Positions 42,871-51,156 of a stretch of DNA of 64,000 bases are shown one piece after another. The notes beneath the pieces were generated by a model. That model was not told the DNA's origin. It saw nothing but the letters and a program-made list of their open reading frames with translations, and searched no databases. Source of the stretch: Sphingobacteriales bacterium 44-61. GTDB lineage: Bacteria; Bacteroidota; Bacteroidia; Chitinophagales; Chitinophagaceae. Each line of letters opens with the position of its first letter. The stretch's first letter is position 1. Both the position numbers and the translations under genes were made by a program. The stretch spans positions 186,001-250,000 of the forward strand of contig MKTW01000001.1 of the NCBI GenBank assembly GCA_001898405.1, written 5' to 3'.

Positions 42871-44742
42871 ATGCATTATGTTTCTGTAGAGAACCTGGCC
42901 AAGAGTTATGGTATACAACCACTTTTCCAGGGAATTTCCTTTCATATAGAAGAAGGTGATAAAATTGCCCTGGTGGCACGCAACGGTACCGGAAAATCTA
43001 CTTTGTTAAGAATACTGGCCGGTAAAGAATTTGCTGATGCCGGTAAAGTATGGGTCAATAAAGACGTGGATGTGGTGCTCTTTGAACAGGAGCCCCAATT
43101 TGATGAAAATAAATCAGTGCTTGATAATATTTTCTTCCACAACCACCCAGTAATCAAAGCCATTAAGGAATTTGAAGTGATCAGCGAAGAAAATGATGTG
43201 GACAAGCTCACTGACGCCATCGTAAAAATGGACGAGCTGGGCGCCTGGGATTTTGATGCGAAAGTGAAACAAATATTAGGCAAACTCAATATCCATCATC
43301 TGCAACAGCCAGTAAAAACCCTGAGCGGAGGCCAGCGTAAAAGGGTAGCATTAGCCAAAACACTGATCGACATCGGCTTTGAACATAAACATGTATTGCT
43401 GATCATGGATGAGCCCACCAACCACCTTGATGTGGAGATGGTAGAATGGCTGGAACATTATCTCGATAAAGAAAACGTAACACTGCTGCTGGTTACACAC
43501 GACCGTTATTTCCTCGATGCTGTTTGTGAAGAAATATGGGAACTGGAAGGAAGCAATCTCTATGTGCACAAGGGAGATTATGAAAATTTCCTGGAGAAGA
43601 AAGCAGCAAGGATAGAAAATGAAACCGCCAGCATAGATAAGGCCCGCAACACTTACCGCCGTGAACTGGAATGGATGCGCAAACAGCCAAAAGCACGTAC
43701 CACCAAATCAAAAAGCCGGCAGGATAATTTTTATGAAGTGGAAAAGAAAGCAAAGCAGCGGGTAGAAGATCAGCAACTGGAACTGCAGATGAAGATGAAC
43801 CGGCTTGGCGGAAAAGTGGTGGAGATGAAAAAAGTGTATAAAAATTTTGGTGACAAGGTTATCCTGAAAGGATTTGACTATACATTTTCCAAAGGTGAAC
43901 GCATTGGGGTAGTAGGAAAGAACGGAGCCGGTAAATCTACGTTTATCAATATCATCCAGGGAATTGAAAATCCCGATAGCGGAAAGATCAATATAGGCGA
44001 CACAGTGATATTCGGTAATTACTCACAACAAGGACTGGTAGTGAAGGAAGATATGCGGGTGATCGAGTTTGTAAAAAATATTGCGGAAAATTTTCCCCTT
44101 GCAAGTGGAGGCTCGCTTACAGCAGCGCAGTTCTTGCAACTGTTTTTATTTGATCCCGACAAACAATACACCTATATCAGCAAATTAAGTGGTGGGGAAA
44201 AAAGGAGGCTGCATTTATTATCTATCTTATTCCGCAACCCCAATTTTCTTGTTCTGGACGAACCAACCAATGATCTTGATCTTCCTACCTTAAGCGTGTT
44301 GGAAAATTTCCTTAGCGAGTTTCCCGGTTGCCTGCTTATTGTATCGCACGACCGTTATTTTATGGACAGGCTGGTAGATCATTTATTTGTATTTGAAGGT
44401 GACGGAGTGGTGCGTGATTTCCCTGGCAACTATACTCAATACAGGCTGGAACAATCCAAAGGAGAAAGCAAACCAGCACCCAAACAGGAAGCTGTAAAGC
44501 CTGCCACTCCTGCTCCTGCTGCGAATAAAAGGCAACTTAGTTTTAAGGAAAAAAGGGAATTTGAATCACTCGAAAAAGAATTAAGTGAGCTTGCCAAAGA
44601 AAAAGACACGATCACGGAAAAACTCAATAGCAGCGATATTCCTTTTGAAGAAGTGCAGCAACTGGCCAACCGCATCGGGGAGATAGCACAATTGTTGGAT
44701 GAAAAGGAAATGCGCTGGCTGGAATTGAGCGAACTGCAATAA
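42871..44742 (+). CDS. ABC-F family ATPase (Uup-like)
   Basis: A 623-residue soluble protein with two ABC ATPase domains and no TM segments. Domain 1: Walker A NGTGKST (about 38), LSGGQRKRVALAKTL (about 150), Walker B LLIMDEPTNHLD. The P-site tRNA interaction linker lies at about 240-315, rich in Arg/Lys/Glu (RELEWMRKQPKARTTKSKSRQ). Domain 2: GKNGAGKST (about 350), LSGGEKRRLHLL (about 438), FLVLDEPTNDLD. A Pro/Ala-rich hinge and a C-terminal coiled coil (about 555-623) match the Uup subgroup. ABC-F proteins act on the ribosome. Confidence 0.93.
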   Translation: MHYVSVENLAKSYGIQPLFQGISFHIEEGDKIALVARNGTGKSTLLRILAGKEFADAGKVWVNKDVDVVLFEQEPQFDENKSVLDNIFFHNHPVIKAIKEFEVISEENDVDKLTDAIVKMDELGAWDFDAKVKQILGKLNIHHLQQPVKTLSGGQRKRVALAKTLIDIGFEHKHVLLIMDEPTNHLDVEMVEWLEHYLDKENVTLLLVTHDRYFLDAVCEEIWELEGSNLYVHKGDYENFLEKKAARIENETASIDKARNTYRRELEWMRKQPKARTTKSKSRQDNFYEVEKKAKQRVEDQQLELQMKMNRLGGKVVEMKKVYKNFGDKVILKGFDYTFSKGERIGVVGKNGAGKSTFINIIQGIENPDSGKINIGDTVIFGNYSQQGLVVKEDMRVIEFVKNIAENFPLASGGSLTAAQFLQLFLFDPDKQYTYISKLSGGEKRRLHLLSILFRNPNFLVLDEPTNDLDLPTLSVLENFLSEFPGCLLIVSHDRYFMDRLVDHLFVFEGDGVVRDFPGNYTQYRLEQSKGESKPAPKQEAVKPATPAPAANKRQLSFKEKREFESLEKELSELAKEKDTITEKLNSSDIPFEEVQQLANRIGEIAQLLDEKEMRWLELSELQ

Positions 44743-45110
44743 ATCCATGCTTACTGACATAAATTCAGTTTCTCCCTCCCTTGTTAATAAAATAAAAAAG
44801 ACAGTTTTTTTATTCTGGTGATACGGAGCCAGTTAGGCGACTTACCAGCCTCTCTGACCGGTTTAAAGCATACCGGTGGCACAAATTTTGGAATTTATAG
44901 CATGCAATGCAGCGATTTGATACTCATTGCGTGTCCAATATTTTAAGAAAAGGCCGGCAATCGTAAAAGTCCGATGTTGACAACTTTCGTTTTAAACTAT
45001 TGCAAGGATTAGAACGGTTGAGTAGTTTAGCGTCAGATTTTTCACACCCAATTCCTGCGAAGAAAACAATTCCAATCTCCTGAATTGTTAACGAAAATGG
45101 TACCCTACCC
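44743..45110. other. 368-nt intergenic region upstream of the sigma-like gene
   Basis: It contains an A/T-only hairpin (44791-44799 with about 44806-44814) that may weakly end the ABC-F transcript. It also holds short similar words (GCATGCAATGCAGC, TCATTGCGTG). I saw no good TAnnTTTG box for the following gene; AAATTTTG near 44885 is the closest. A 62-codon minus frame here looks random. Confidence 0.5.
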
Positions 45111-45611
45111 ATGAGCAGGACATTTACATCCGATCAGGAACTGATCGATCGCCTCTTATCAAACGACACAGAAGCATTTGAAGAACTGTATCGCCGTTAT
45201 TGGTATAGTTTGTACACGTACAGTCTTAAAAAATTACACTCTTCCAACGATGCCCGCCAGATTGTAAAAAGCATCTTTATTGAATTGTGGGAAAAAAGGC
45301 ATCAGTGGCCAGCCAACTTCTCCGTTTCGCAGCATTTATATACTTCTGTAAGAAGAAGCGTAGTTGAATGTTTGAATGAAAAGCTGGAGAATGACGACTA
45401 CACCGAACTGGTGGAAAAACAAATCACTGAAGGCTTCAGTGCAGAAGCCTTACAGGATGCACGCAAACCCGTACAGCAAAGACAATCCGCACCCACTGCC
45501 TCCGAATTGATCAGGCAACACACCATCTCCCATGAAGAACCGAAGAATCATGCATTGAACATGGCCAGTATGAAATGGCTGCTGCAGATGGTAGCCGCCA
45601 AGCTGGATTAA
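45111..45611 (+). CDS. Sigma-70-like protein with region 2 only
   Basis: A 166-residue protein whose first 95 residues read as ECF sigma region 2: DQELIDRLLSNDTEAFEELYRRYWYSLYTYSLKKL, then IFIELWEKRHQWPANFSVSQHLYTSVRRSVVECLNEKL. The usual acidic EDIVQDVF motif is altered to RQIVKSIF. The last 70 residues (Gln/Ala/His-rich, then MASMKWLLQMVAAKLD) show no region 4 helix-turn-helix. It is therefore unlikely to recognise a -35/-33 element in the standard way. It may be a decayed sigma factor or a reduced one with an RNA-polymerase-binding or decoy role. The start at 45111 aligns with normal ECF starts. The next gene is a FecR-like fragment. Confidence 0.65.
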   Translation: MSRTFTSDQELIDRLLSNDTEAFEELYRRYWYSLYTYSLKKLHSSNDARQIVKSIFIELWEKRHQWPANFSVSQHLYTSVRRSVVECLNEKLENDDYTELVEKQITEGFSAEALQDARKPVQQRQSAPTASELIRQHTISHEEPKNHALNMASMKWLLQMVAAKLD

Positions 45612-45665
45612 TGGCATACATGATTTGTGACAGATACCCTATTACTTCTTACCTAAAAGAACATT

Positions 45666-45908
45666 ATGAAAACAGAGATCTTACATCGGAAACTGGAGAG
45701 ATACATTAATGGTGAAGCATTGCCCGCCGAAACAAGGCAGATACAGACATGGCTCTCCTGCACTACTTCTGAACAACAATTAACAGCTGCAGAAAAAATG
45801 CAACTGGAGCAGGATATCCTGCGGGAAATTCAGGCAGATACAGCCTACCCTCTTTTTTACCCTAAAAAGGAAAAGCCATGGTGGCAGAAAATAACTGCAA
45901 TGTTCTAG
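45666..45908 (+). CDS. FecR-type anti-sigma N-terminal fragment
   Basis: An 80-residue protein: MKTEILHRKLERYINGEALPAETRQIQTWLS resembles the cytoplasmic N-terminus of FecR-family anti-sigma factors (helix, then G-x-A/S-x-x-E, then W-L). The ending PKKEKPWWQKITAMF is where the TM segment would normally start, and the stop codon follows at once. None of the three frames downstream carries TM or FecR-domain sequence before the terminator at 45979. The rest of the gene is therefore missing rather than frameshifted. It lies 54 nt after the sigma-like gene, the standard sigma/FecR order. Confidence 0.55.
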   Translation: MKTEILHRKLERYINGEALPAETRQIQTWLSCTTSEQQLTAAEKMQLEQDILREIQADTAYPLFYPKKEKPWWQKITAMF

Positions 45909-45978
45909 GAACATGCTGTTGCTGAACTCCTGTTATTGATAACAACTATTTAAGCGATATGTGAGCTTGTTAGCAGTA

Positions 45979-46008
45979 AACCCAGCCCTGAAGGCTGGGT
46001 TGTTTTTT
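45979..46008 (+). terminator. Rho-independent terminator after the sigma-like/FecR-like pair
   Basis: A 9-bp GC-rich stem (AACCCAGCC at 45979-45987 with GGCTGGGTT at 45993-46001) with a 5-nt loop and a run of six T's (46003-46008). Confidence 0.95.
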
Positions 46009-46047
46009 AAGTACCTGATAATTCTCCCTGATCTACCATTTGAAATG

Positions 46048-46055
46048 TATCTTTG
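46048..46055 (+). promoter_or_regulatory. -7 box TATCTTTG for the DUF4254-GT9 operon
   Basis: An exact TAnnTTTG match between the terminator and the ATG at 46084. It excludes the longer frame that begins at 45961 and runs through the terminator. Confidence 0.65.
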
Positions 46056-46083
46056 GCGCACTAAGGATTTTCAATCTGTTATT

Positions 46084-46707
46084 ATGATAAGCTCTCTTTC
46101 CAATACCGTTTTTGAAAAAAGCATTGCCGACTATCATGTTGCTGATAATGTGGACACAACCATCAATAATCCCTATCCAAAGGATAAGCTTGAACACCTG
46201 CTTTACCTAAAAAACTGGATCGATACTGTGCAATGGCACCTGGAAGATATCATCCGCAACCCGGCTATCGACCCGGTGGAAGCCCTGGCCATCAAACGCA
46301 GGATCGACTCTTCCAACCAGGAAAGAACAGATGTGGTGGAATATATCGACAGCTATTTCCTTCAGCAATACGCAGGCATTAAACCACCGTCCACTGCTTC
46401 CATTAATACAGAAAGCCCGGCCTGGGCCATAGACCGTTTGTCTATTCTTGCCCTGAAGATCTATCATATGCGGATTGAAGCGGAAAGAAAAGATGCAAGC
46501 CCGGAACATATTGCAGCCTGCCAGCAAAAACTGGCTGTATTGCTGGAGCAGCGGAAAGACCTTTCCCTCGCTATCGACGAATTGCTTTCCGATATAGAAC
46601 AGGGAAAGAAATATATGAAGGTGTACAAGCAAATGAAAATGTACAACGACCCTTCACTGAACCCTGTATTATACCAGCAGCAAACTCCTGCGGCCAATGG
46701 TGCCTAA
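46084..46707 (+). CDS. DUF4254 domain-containing protein
   Basis: A 207-residue soluble, mostly helical protein starting at the ATG at 46084 (MISSLSNTVFEKSIADYH). The string NPYPKDKLEHLLYLKNWIDTVQWHLEDIIRNP and the IDSSNQERTDVVEYID segment match the DUF4254 family, which as far as I recall is found next to glycosyltransferase family 9 genes in Bacteroidota. The function is unknown. Its end overlaps the GT9 gene by 11 nt, giving translational coupling, so a role with LPS-core or other glycan synthesis is plausible. Confidence 0.88.
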   Translation: MISSLSNTVFEKSIADYHVADNVDTTINNPYPKDKLEHLLYLKNWIDTVQWHLEDIIRNPAIDPVEALAIKRRIDSSNQERTDVVEYIDSYFLQQYAGIKPPSTASINTESPAWAIDRLSILALKIYHMRIEAERKDASPEHIAACQQKLAVLLEQRKDLSLAIDELLSDIEQGKKYMKVYKQMKMYNDPSLNPVLYQQQTPAANGA

Positions 46708-47731
46708 ACATATCCTGGTTATACGGACCTCTGCACTCGGGGATGTGGCTATGACAGTGCCGGTATTGAAGCAACTGTTGCAGCAATATCCGGCATTGCA
46801 ATTGACCGTACTTACTTCCCCGGCTTTTACACCACTTTTTGAGCCCCTGGAAAGGACCACTGTTTATGCACTCGAAAAAAGAGGAAAGCATCAAGGCATG
46901 TTGGGCATATACCATTTGTTCCGCGAACTGAAAGCCCAATATAAGTTTGATGCAATAGCTGACCTGCACAATGTGCTTCGCTCCATTCTGCTGCGGTCAT
47001 TGTTTAAGCTTGCCGGTATCAGAACAGCAAAGATCGACAAGGGCCGTAAAGAGAAAAAAGAGCTCACTTCAAAGCAAAACAAAAAGCTGGTCCAGTTAAA
47101 AACATCTTTCCAGCGCTATGCAGATGTATTTGCTGCAATTGACCTGCCTTTTGCTTTGGACACTCAGCAAAGCGTATACACTCAACGCCCCCTTTCTGAT
47201 AATACAGCAACACTTTTTCAACCGGGGAAAAAACATATAGGGATCGCGCCTTTTGCAAAGCACGAAGAGAAAATGTATCCCATCGAAAAAACTTTGGTGG
47301 TGATCAGTTCTCTTTTATCCGACCCCAATAACCAGGTATTCCTGTTAGGAGGTGGCAAGGATGAGATAAAAGTGCTGGCAGAATGGGAGAATCAATTTCC
47401 AGGCGTTATTAACCTGGCCGGAAAGTTTTCATTTAAGGAAGAACTGGCTATTATCAGTCATCTTGATGTGCTCATCAGTATGGACTCTGCCAATATGCAC
47501 CTGGCATCCTTATTTGGCGTACCGGTGGTTTCCGTATGGGGAGCTACACATCCCTATGCAGGCTTTTATGGCTGGGGGCAAAAAAAGGAGAATGCTGTGC
47601 AGATCGATCTTTATTGCAGACCCTGCTCTGTGTTTGGCAATAAGCCCTGCTACCGGGGAGATCATGCCTGTATGGAGCAATTGCCGGAAAGCTGGATCAC
47701 CACGAAAGCGCTTACTCACTCTTCCACATAA
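46697..47731 (+). CDS. Glycosyltransferase family 9 (heptosyltransferase-like)
   Basis: A 344-residue GT-B-fold cytoplasmic enzyme: KHILVIRTSALGDVAMTVPVLKQLLQQYP at the N-terminus is the GT9 signature. IGIAPFAKHEEKMYP, VFLLGGGKDE, LISMDSANMHLASLFGVPVVSVWGATHPYAGF are the C-terminal donor-site motifs. The enzyme probably adds a sugar to the inner LPS core or a similar lipid-linked acceptor. The sequence ends in a Cys-rich segment (YCRPCSVFGNKPCYRGDHACM), common in GT9 proteins. Its 3' end overlaps that of the convergent MFS gene by 16 nt. Confidence 0.92.
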   Translation: MVPKHILVIRTSALGDVAMTVPVLKQLLQQYPALQLTVLTSPAFTPLFEPLERTTVYALEKRGKHQGMLGIYHLFRELKAQYKFDAIADLHNVLRSILLRSLFKLAGIRTAKIDKGRKEKKELTSKQNKKLVQLKTSFQRYADVFAAIDLPFALDTQQSVYTQRPLSDNTATLFQPGKKHIGIAPFAKHEEKMYPIEKTLVVISSLLSDPNNQVFLLGGGKDEIKVLAEWENQFPGVINLAGKFSFKEELAIISHLDVLISMDSANMHLASLFGVPVVSVWGATHPYAGFYGWGQKKENAVQIDLYCRPCSVFGNKPCYRGDHACMEQLPESWITTKALTHSST

Positions 47732-48957
47732 TTCAGGTCCTTCCCAAAGGTTTCCTTTGTAAACACTGCAGCGATCACGGTGATCGTCATAATGATCACG
47801 GCTGCATAGATACCGCCTTTTACATAACCCACACCTTCCATACCACGCAGCCACTGGAAAAGCGGCAATACAAAGATCGCCAGCATGCCGCGCACCATAT
47901 TAGGAATGGTAGTAGCCGCTGTAGCACGGAGATTGGTACCGAATTGTTCGGCTCCCATGGTCACGAAAATGGCCCAGAAGCCCGTGCCAAAGCCAAGCCC
48001 TGCACAGATCCAGTACATTTTGCTGGCAGAACCATTCCATTGAATGGTGAAGAAAAGTATCATGAACAGGATCGTGATCCCATAAAAAAGGAACAGGGCT
48101 TTTTTCCTGCTTTTCATCCATTGACTAACAAACCCGATAGCAATATCTCCTAATGAAATAGCAGCATAGGCAAACATGATGGCTTTACCAGGATCAATGG
48201 GCTCTTTGATGCCAAACCATTTTCCAAACTCACTGGAAAAGGTGACGAGCACACCGATCACAAACCAGGTAGGCAATCCGATAAGAATCCCGCAGATATA
48301 ACGCTTAAAACGATCGGCATTATTAAACAGCATGAAGAAATTGCCACGCTGCACATCCAGTTTCTTTACTTCATGAAACATGCCTGATTCAAAAACAGAG
48401 ATCCGTAAGATCAATAATAGCAAACCGAGCCCACCGCCAATGAAATAACAGGTTCTCCAATGAAAGTTCTCTTTCATGATAAATGCCACCACTGCACCGG
48501 TAAGCCCGATGCCTGCAACCATGGAAGTGGCGATCCCTCTTTTCTCCTTGGAAGTGAGTTCAGACACCAGGGTGATCCCTGCACCCAATTCCCCGGCCAG
48601 GCCAAGCCCTGCTACAAAGCGGATCCATTTATACTGGTCAACCGTCTCCACAAATCCATTCGCAATATTGGCCAGTGAATACAATATGATTGAACCGAAT
48701 AATACACTCAGCCGTCCACGCCTGTCGCCGATCACACCGGCTATAATGCCTCCTATCAGCAAGCCCCACATCTGCCATTTCAGGATCATTTCACCATCTG
48801 TCAATACCTGCTCTTCAGAAAGGCCGAAAGATCTTAAACTGGGAAGACGGATAATACCGAACAACAGCAGGTCATAGATATCTACAAAATAGCCCAGGGC
48901 TGCAACTATCACAGCCACACTGAAGATGGATTGTTTGTTGGCAAGCGGCGATGACAT
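47716..48957 (-). CDS. MFS transporter (metabolite:H+ symporter-like)
   Basis: A 413-residue inner-membrane protein with 12 TM helices: ALGYFVDIYDLLLFGIIRLPSL at the first helix and GGIIAGVIGDRRGRLSVLFGS (motif A, G-x-x-x-D-R-x-G-R) after TM2. AGLGLAGELGAGITLVSELTSKEKRG is the sugar-porter-type motif after TM4. This layout fits the MHS/sugar porter groups; no substrate can be named. It starts 7 nt after the DedA stop, so it is probably in the same operon. Confidence 0.88.
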   Translation of the reverse strand: MSSPLANKQSIFSVAVIVAALGYFVDIYDLLLFGIIRLPSLRSFGLSEEQVLTDGEMILKWQMWGLLIGGIIAGVIGDRRGRLSVLFGSIILYSLANIANGFVETVDQYKWIRFVAGLGLAGELGAGITLVSELTSKEKRGIATSMVAGIGLTGAVVAFIMKENFHWRTCYFIGGGLGLLLLILRISVFESGMFHEVKKLDVQRGNFFMLFNNADRFKRYICGILIGLPTWFVIGVLVTFSSEFGKWFGIKEPIDPGKAIMFAYAAISLGDIAIGFVSQWMKSRKKALFLFYGITILFMILFFTIQWNGSASKMYWICAGLGFGTGFWAIFVTMGAEQFGTNLRATAATTIPNMVRGMLAIFVLPLFQWLRGMEGVGYVKGGIYAAVIIMTITVIAAVFTKETFGKDLNYVEE

Positions 48958-48964
48958 TGTTGGA

Positions 48965-49696
48965 TCAGGGGTTTACATTATTATCCGTTGGAGGCGGCAC
49001 TACCGGTTTCTTCGCAAAGAATAATTTATACAATACAGGCAATGTAGTGATCAGGACGATCACGATCGTAATTGCTTCGATATGATCTTTCAGGCTGAAC
49101 CCAAATTTTCTTTCCACCCAGGTTTGGAGAAAGAAACCACCCAGCATCATGGAAGTTACCCAGCAAACGCTACCAAGAATATTATAGAAAATAAACTGGG
49201 GCTTCCCCATTTTCACAATACCTGCAACGATAGGTGCAAATGTCCGGATGATCGGAAGGAACTTGGCCAGAAAGATCGTGGCCTTACCATATTCATGATA
49301 AAAATCCCGTGCCCTGATCAGGTGTTTCTTTTTAAAGATCCAGGTATCTTTTCTTTCGAATAAGAGCGGACCGGTTTTATAGCCAAACCAGTACCCTACT
49401 ATATTACCCAGCACAGAAGCCAGGATGATCATTAAGATAATAACGATATGATAGAACCCGAACGACATATGGCCATCGTCAGTAACGCCAGCCAGTTCTT
49501 TTACCAGGTTGTTCATGAATATGCCAGCCGCAAAAAGCAAGGAATCGCCGGGAAGGAAAAAACCAACGAATAAACCTGTTTCGGCAAAGACGACGAACAA
49601 CAAAAAGTAAAGGCCTCCATTCTCAATGATCCAGGTAATAAAACGTTGGATCATGCCGCCGCCTTCCAACAGGTAAATGTGTAATAAACTTTCCAT
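48965..49696 (-). CDS. DedA family (VTT domain) membrane protein
   Basis: A 243-residue inner-membrane protein. FVVFAETGLFVGFFLPGDSLLFAAG contains the conserved E and P-G-D-S of DedA. VLGNIVGYWFGYKTG and the FLAKFLPIIRTFAPIVAGIVKMGKPQF segment (R in F-x-R-x-x-R-T type motif) are also diagnostic. DedA proteins are lipid scramblase-like (undecaprenyl phosphate or phospholipid flipping) and affect envelope homeostasis. The first 14 residues may not be used; the ATG at residue 15 (MIQRF) is an alternative start. Confidence 0.92.
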   Translation of the reverse strand: MESLLHIYLLEGGGMIQRFITWIIENGGLYFLLFVVFAETGLFVGFFLPGDSLLFAAGIFMNNLVKELAGVTDDGHMSFGFYHIVIILMIILASVLGNIVGYWFGYKTGPLLFERKDTWIFKKKHLIRARDFYHEYGKATIFLAKFLPIIRTFAPIVAGIVKMGKPQFIFYNILGSVCWVTSMMLGGFFLQTWVERKFGFSLKDHIEAITIVIVLITTLPVLYKLFFAKKPVVPPPTDNNVNP

Positions 49697-49753
49697 GCTT
49701 TAAATATATAAATGAATCTTGTTTGATAAGGTCTGTGCAATATTGATATTAGG

Positions 49754-50992
49754 TTAAGGATTTTCCAGTTCCCCTTCCCATTTGCTGACCACGCTGGTAG
49801 CCAGTGCATTTCCCACTACGTTGGTAGCAGTGCGGAACATATCGCAGAAATGGTCGATCGGCAGGATCAGTGCGATGCCTTCCGGAGGAATATTGAACAT
49901 GGCACAGGTAGCGGTCACTACCACCAGCGATGCCCTTGGCACGCCGGCAATGCCCTTGCTGGTCAGCATCAGCACCAGCAGCATGGTCAATTGCGTACCG
50001 ATGTCCATTTGTATTCCATAAGCCTGCGCAATGGCAATACTGGCAAAAGTCATATACATCATGCTGCCATCGAGGTTGAATGAATAACCAAGCGGCAATA
50101 CAAAAGCAACGATCTTATCCTTACAGCCAAAACGTTCCAGTTCTTCTGTCAGCTTTGGAAACACGGCTTCACTGCTGGTAGTACTGAATGCAATAAGCAG
50201 GGGCTGAGAGATCCTGCGAAGCAGCACAAACAACCTGTTGCCCAAAATAAGATAACCCACCGTCAGCAGGATCACCCATAATAATGCAATACCGATGAGG
50301 AAGTATAAAAGATACTGCCCATAGAAATTGAATACACCCAAGCCTTTGGTCGCGATCACAGCCGCAATAGCACCAAACACACCCAATGGTGCAAAGTTCA
50401 TTACATATCCCACCATTTTCAGGATCACATGCGCGGCAGCGTCCAGTGCTTTCACTACAGGTTTGGCCTTTTCACCAATGGCCGTGCAGGCAACACCAAA
50501 GAAAATACTGAACACCACGAGTTGCAACACTTCATTATTGGCCATTGATTCAAATACACTGCGGGGAAAAACGTGCTCAACAAACTTGGCTAATGAAAAT
50601 TCCTGTGTTTTACCAATCAGGTCTTTTGCACCTGCTGTATCTGCATTGCTCAGATCGATTGCGGCACCAGGCTTGAATAAGTTCACGAGTATCATTCCCA
50701 ACAGCAAGCTGGCAAGGGAAGCCGTAATAAACCACAAAAGGGCTTTGCCCCCTACCCGGCCAACGGTTTTAAGATCGCCCAGTTTGGCAATCCCTACCAC
50801 CAGGGTGCTGAACACAAGGGGAGCGATGATCATCTGAACCAACCGGAGAAAAATGGTGGTCAGCAATTTGATATTTGTGGAAAAGGATTGAATGAAATCC
50901 GGGGCGGCCTGCTGGTGAACAATATACCCTACTAATACGCCCAGGGCCATTGAGATAAGAATGAATATGGTGAGCCGGTTACCTTTAGACAT
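49754..50992 (-). CDS. Dicarboxylate/amino acid:cation symporter (DAACS)
   Basis: A 412-residue inner-membrane protein of the glutamate/dicarboxylate symporter family. The start is the ATG at 50992 (MSKGNRLTIF); a TTG two codons earlier is less likely. Motifs include FSTTSSEAVFPKLTEELERFGC (serine-rich re-entrant loop HP1), LPLGYSFNLDGSMMYMTFASIAIAQAYG (TM7, NMDGT-like NLDGS), SKGIAGVPRASLVVV (HP2) and DHFCDMFRTATNVVGNALA (TM8, substrate-binding D and N). It uses Na+ or H+ to take up Glu/Asp or C4-dicarboxylates; NLDGS rather than NMDGT leaves specificity open. Confidence 0.93.
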   Translation of the reverse strand: MSKGNRLTIFILISMALGVLVGYIVHQQAAPDFIQSFSTNIKLLTTIFLRLVQMIIAPLVFSTLVVGIAKLGDLKTVGRVGGKALLWFITASLASLLLGMILVNLFKPGAAIDLSNADTAGAKDLIGKTQEFSLAKFVEHVFPRSVFESMANNEVLQLVVFSIFFGVACTAIGEKAKPVVKALDAAAHVILKMVGYVMNFAPLGVFGAIAAVIATKGLGVFNFYGQYLLYFLIGIALLWVILLTVGYLILGNRLFVLLRRISQPLLIAFSTTSSEAVFPKLTEELERFGCKDKIVAFVLPLGYSFNLDGSMMYMTFASIAIAQAYGIQMDIGTQLTMLLVLMLTSKGIAGVPRASLVVVTATCAMFNIPPEGIALILPIDHFCDMFRTATNVVGNALATSVVSKWEGELENP

Positions 50993-51156
50993 AAGCAAAT
51001 CGAGGTGTAAAAAACCCGAAAATCGGAAAAAATACCGAGCGGCAAAAACATTTACCCCTTTTAAGCCCTATTTACTTAAAAGAAATAAAAGCCCGAATTA
51101 AATTATTGTTTACTTTACGACCTTTATTTTCGAACTAAAACATAATAATCCCACTT

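Noticed and set aside
44924-45112. 62-codon minus-strand ORF upstream of the sigma-like gene
   Set aside because: No motif, no promoter box, composition like intergenic DNA; it overlaps the start of the sigma-like gene.
45909-45978. Frameshifted remainder of the FecR gene after 45908
   Set aside because: All three frames up to the terminator were read; none shows a TM segment or FecR-domain sequence, so there is no hidden continuation.
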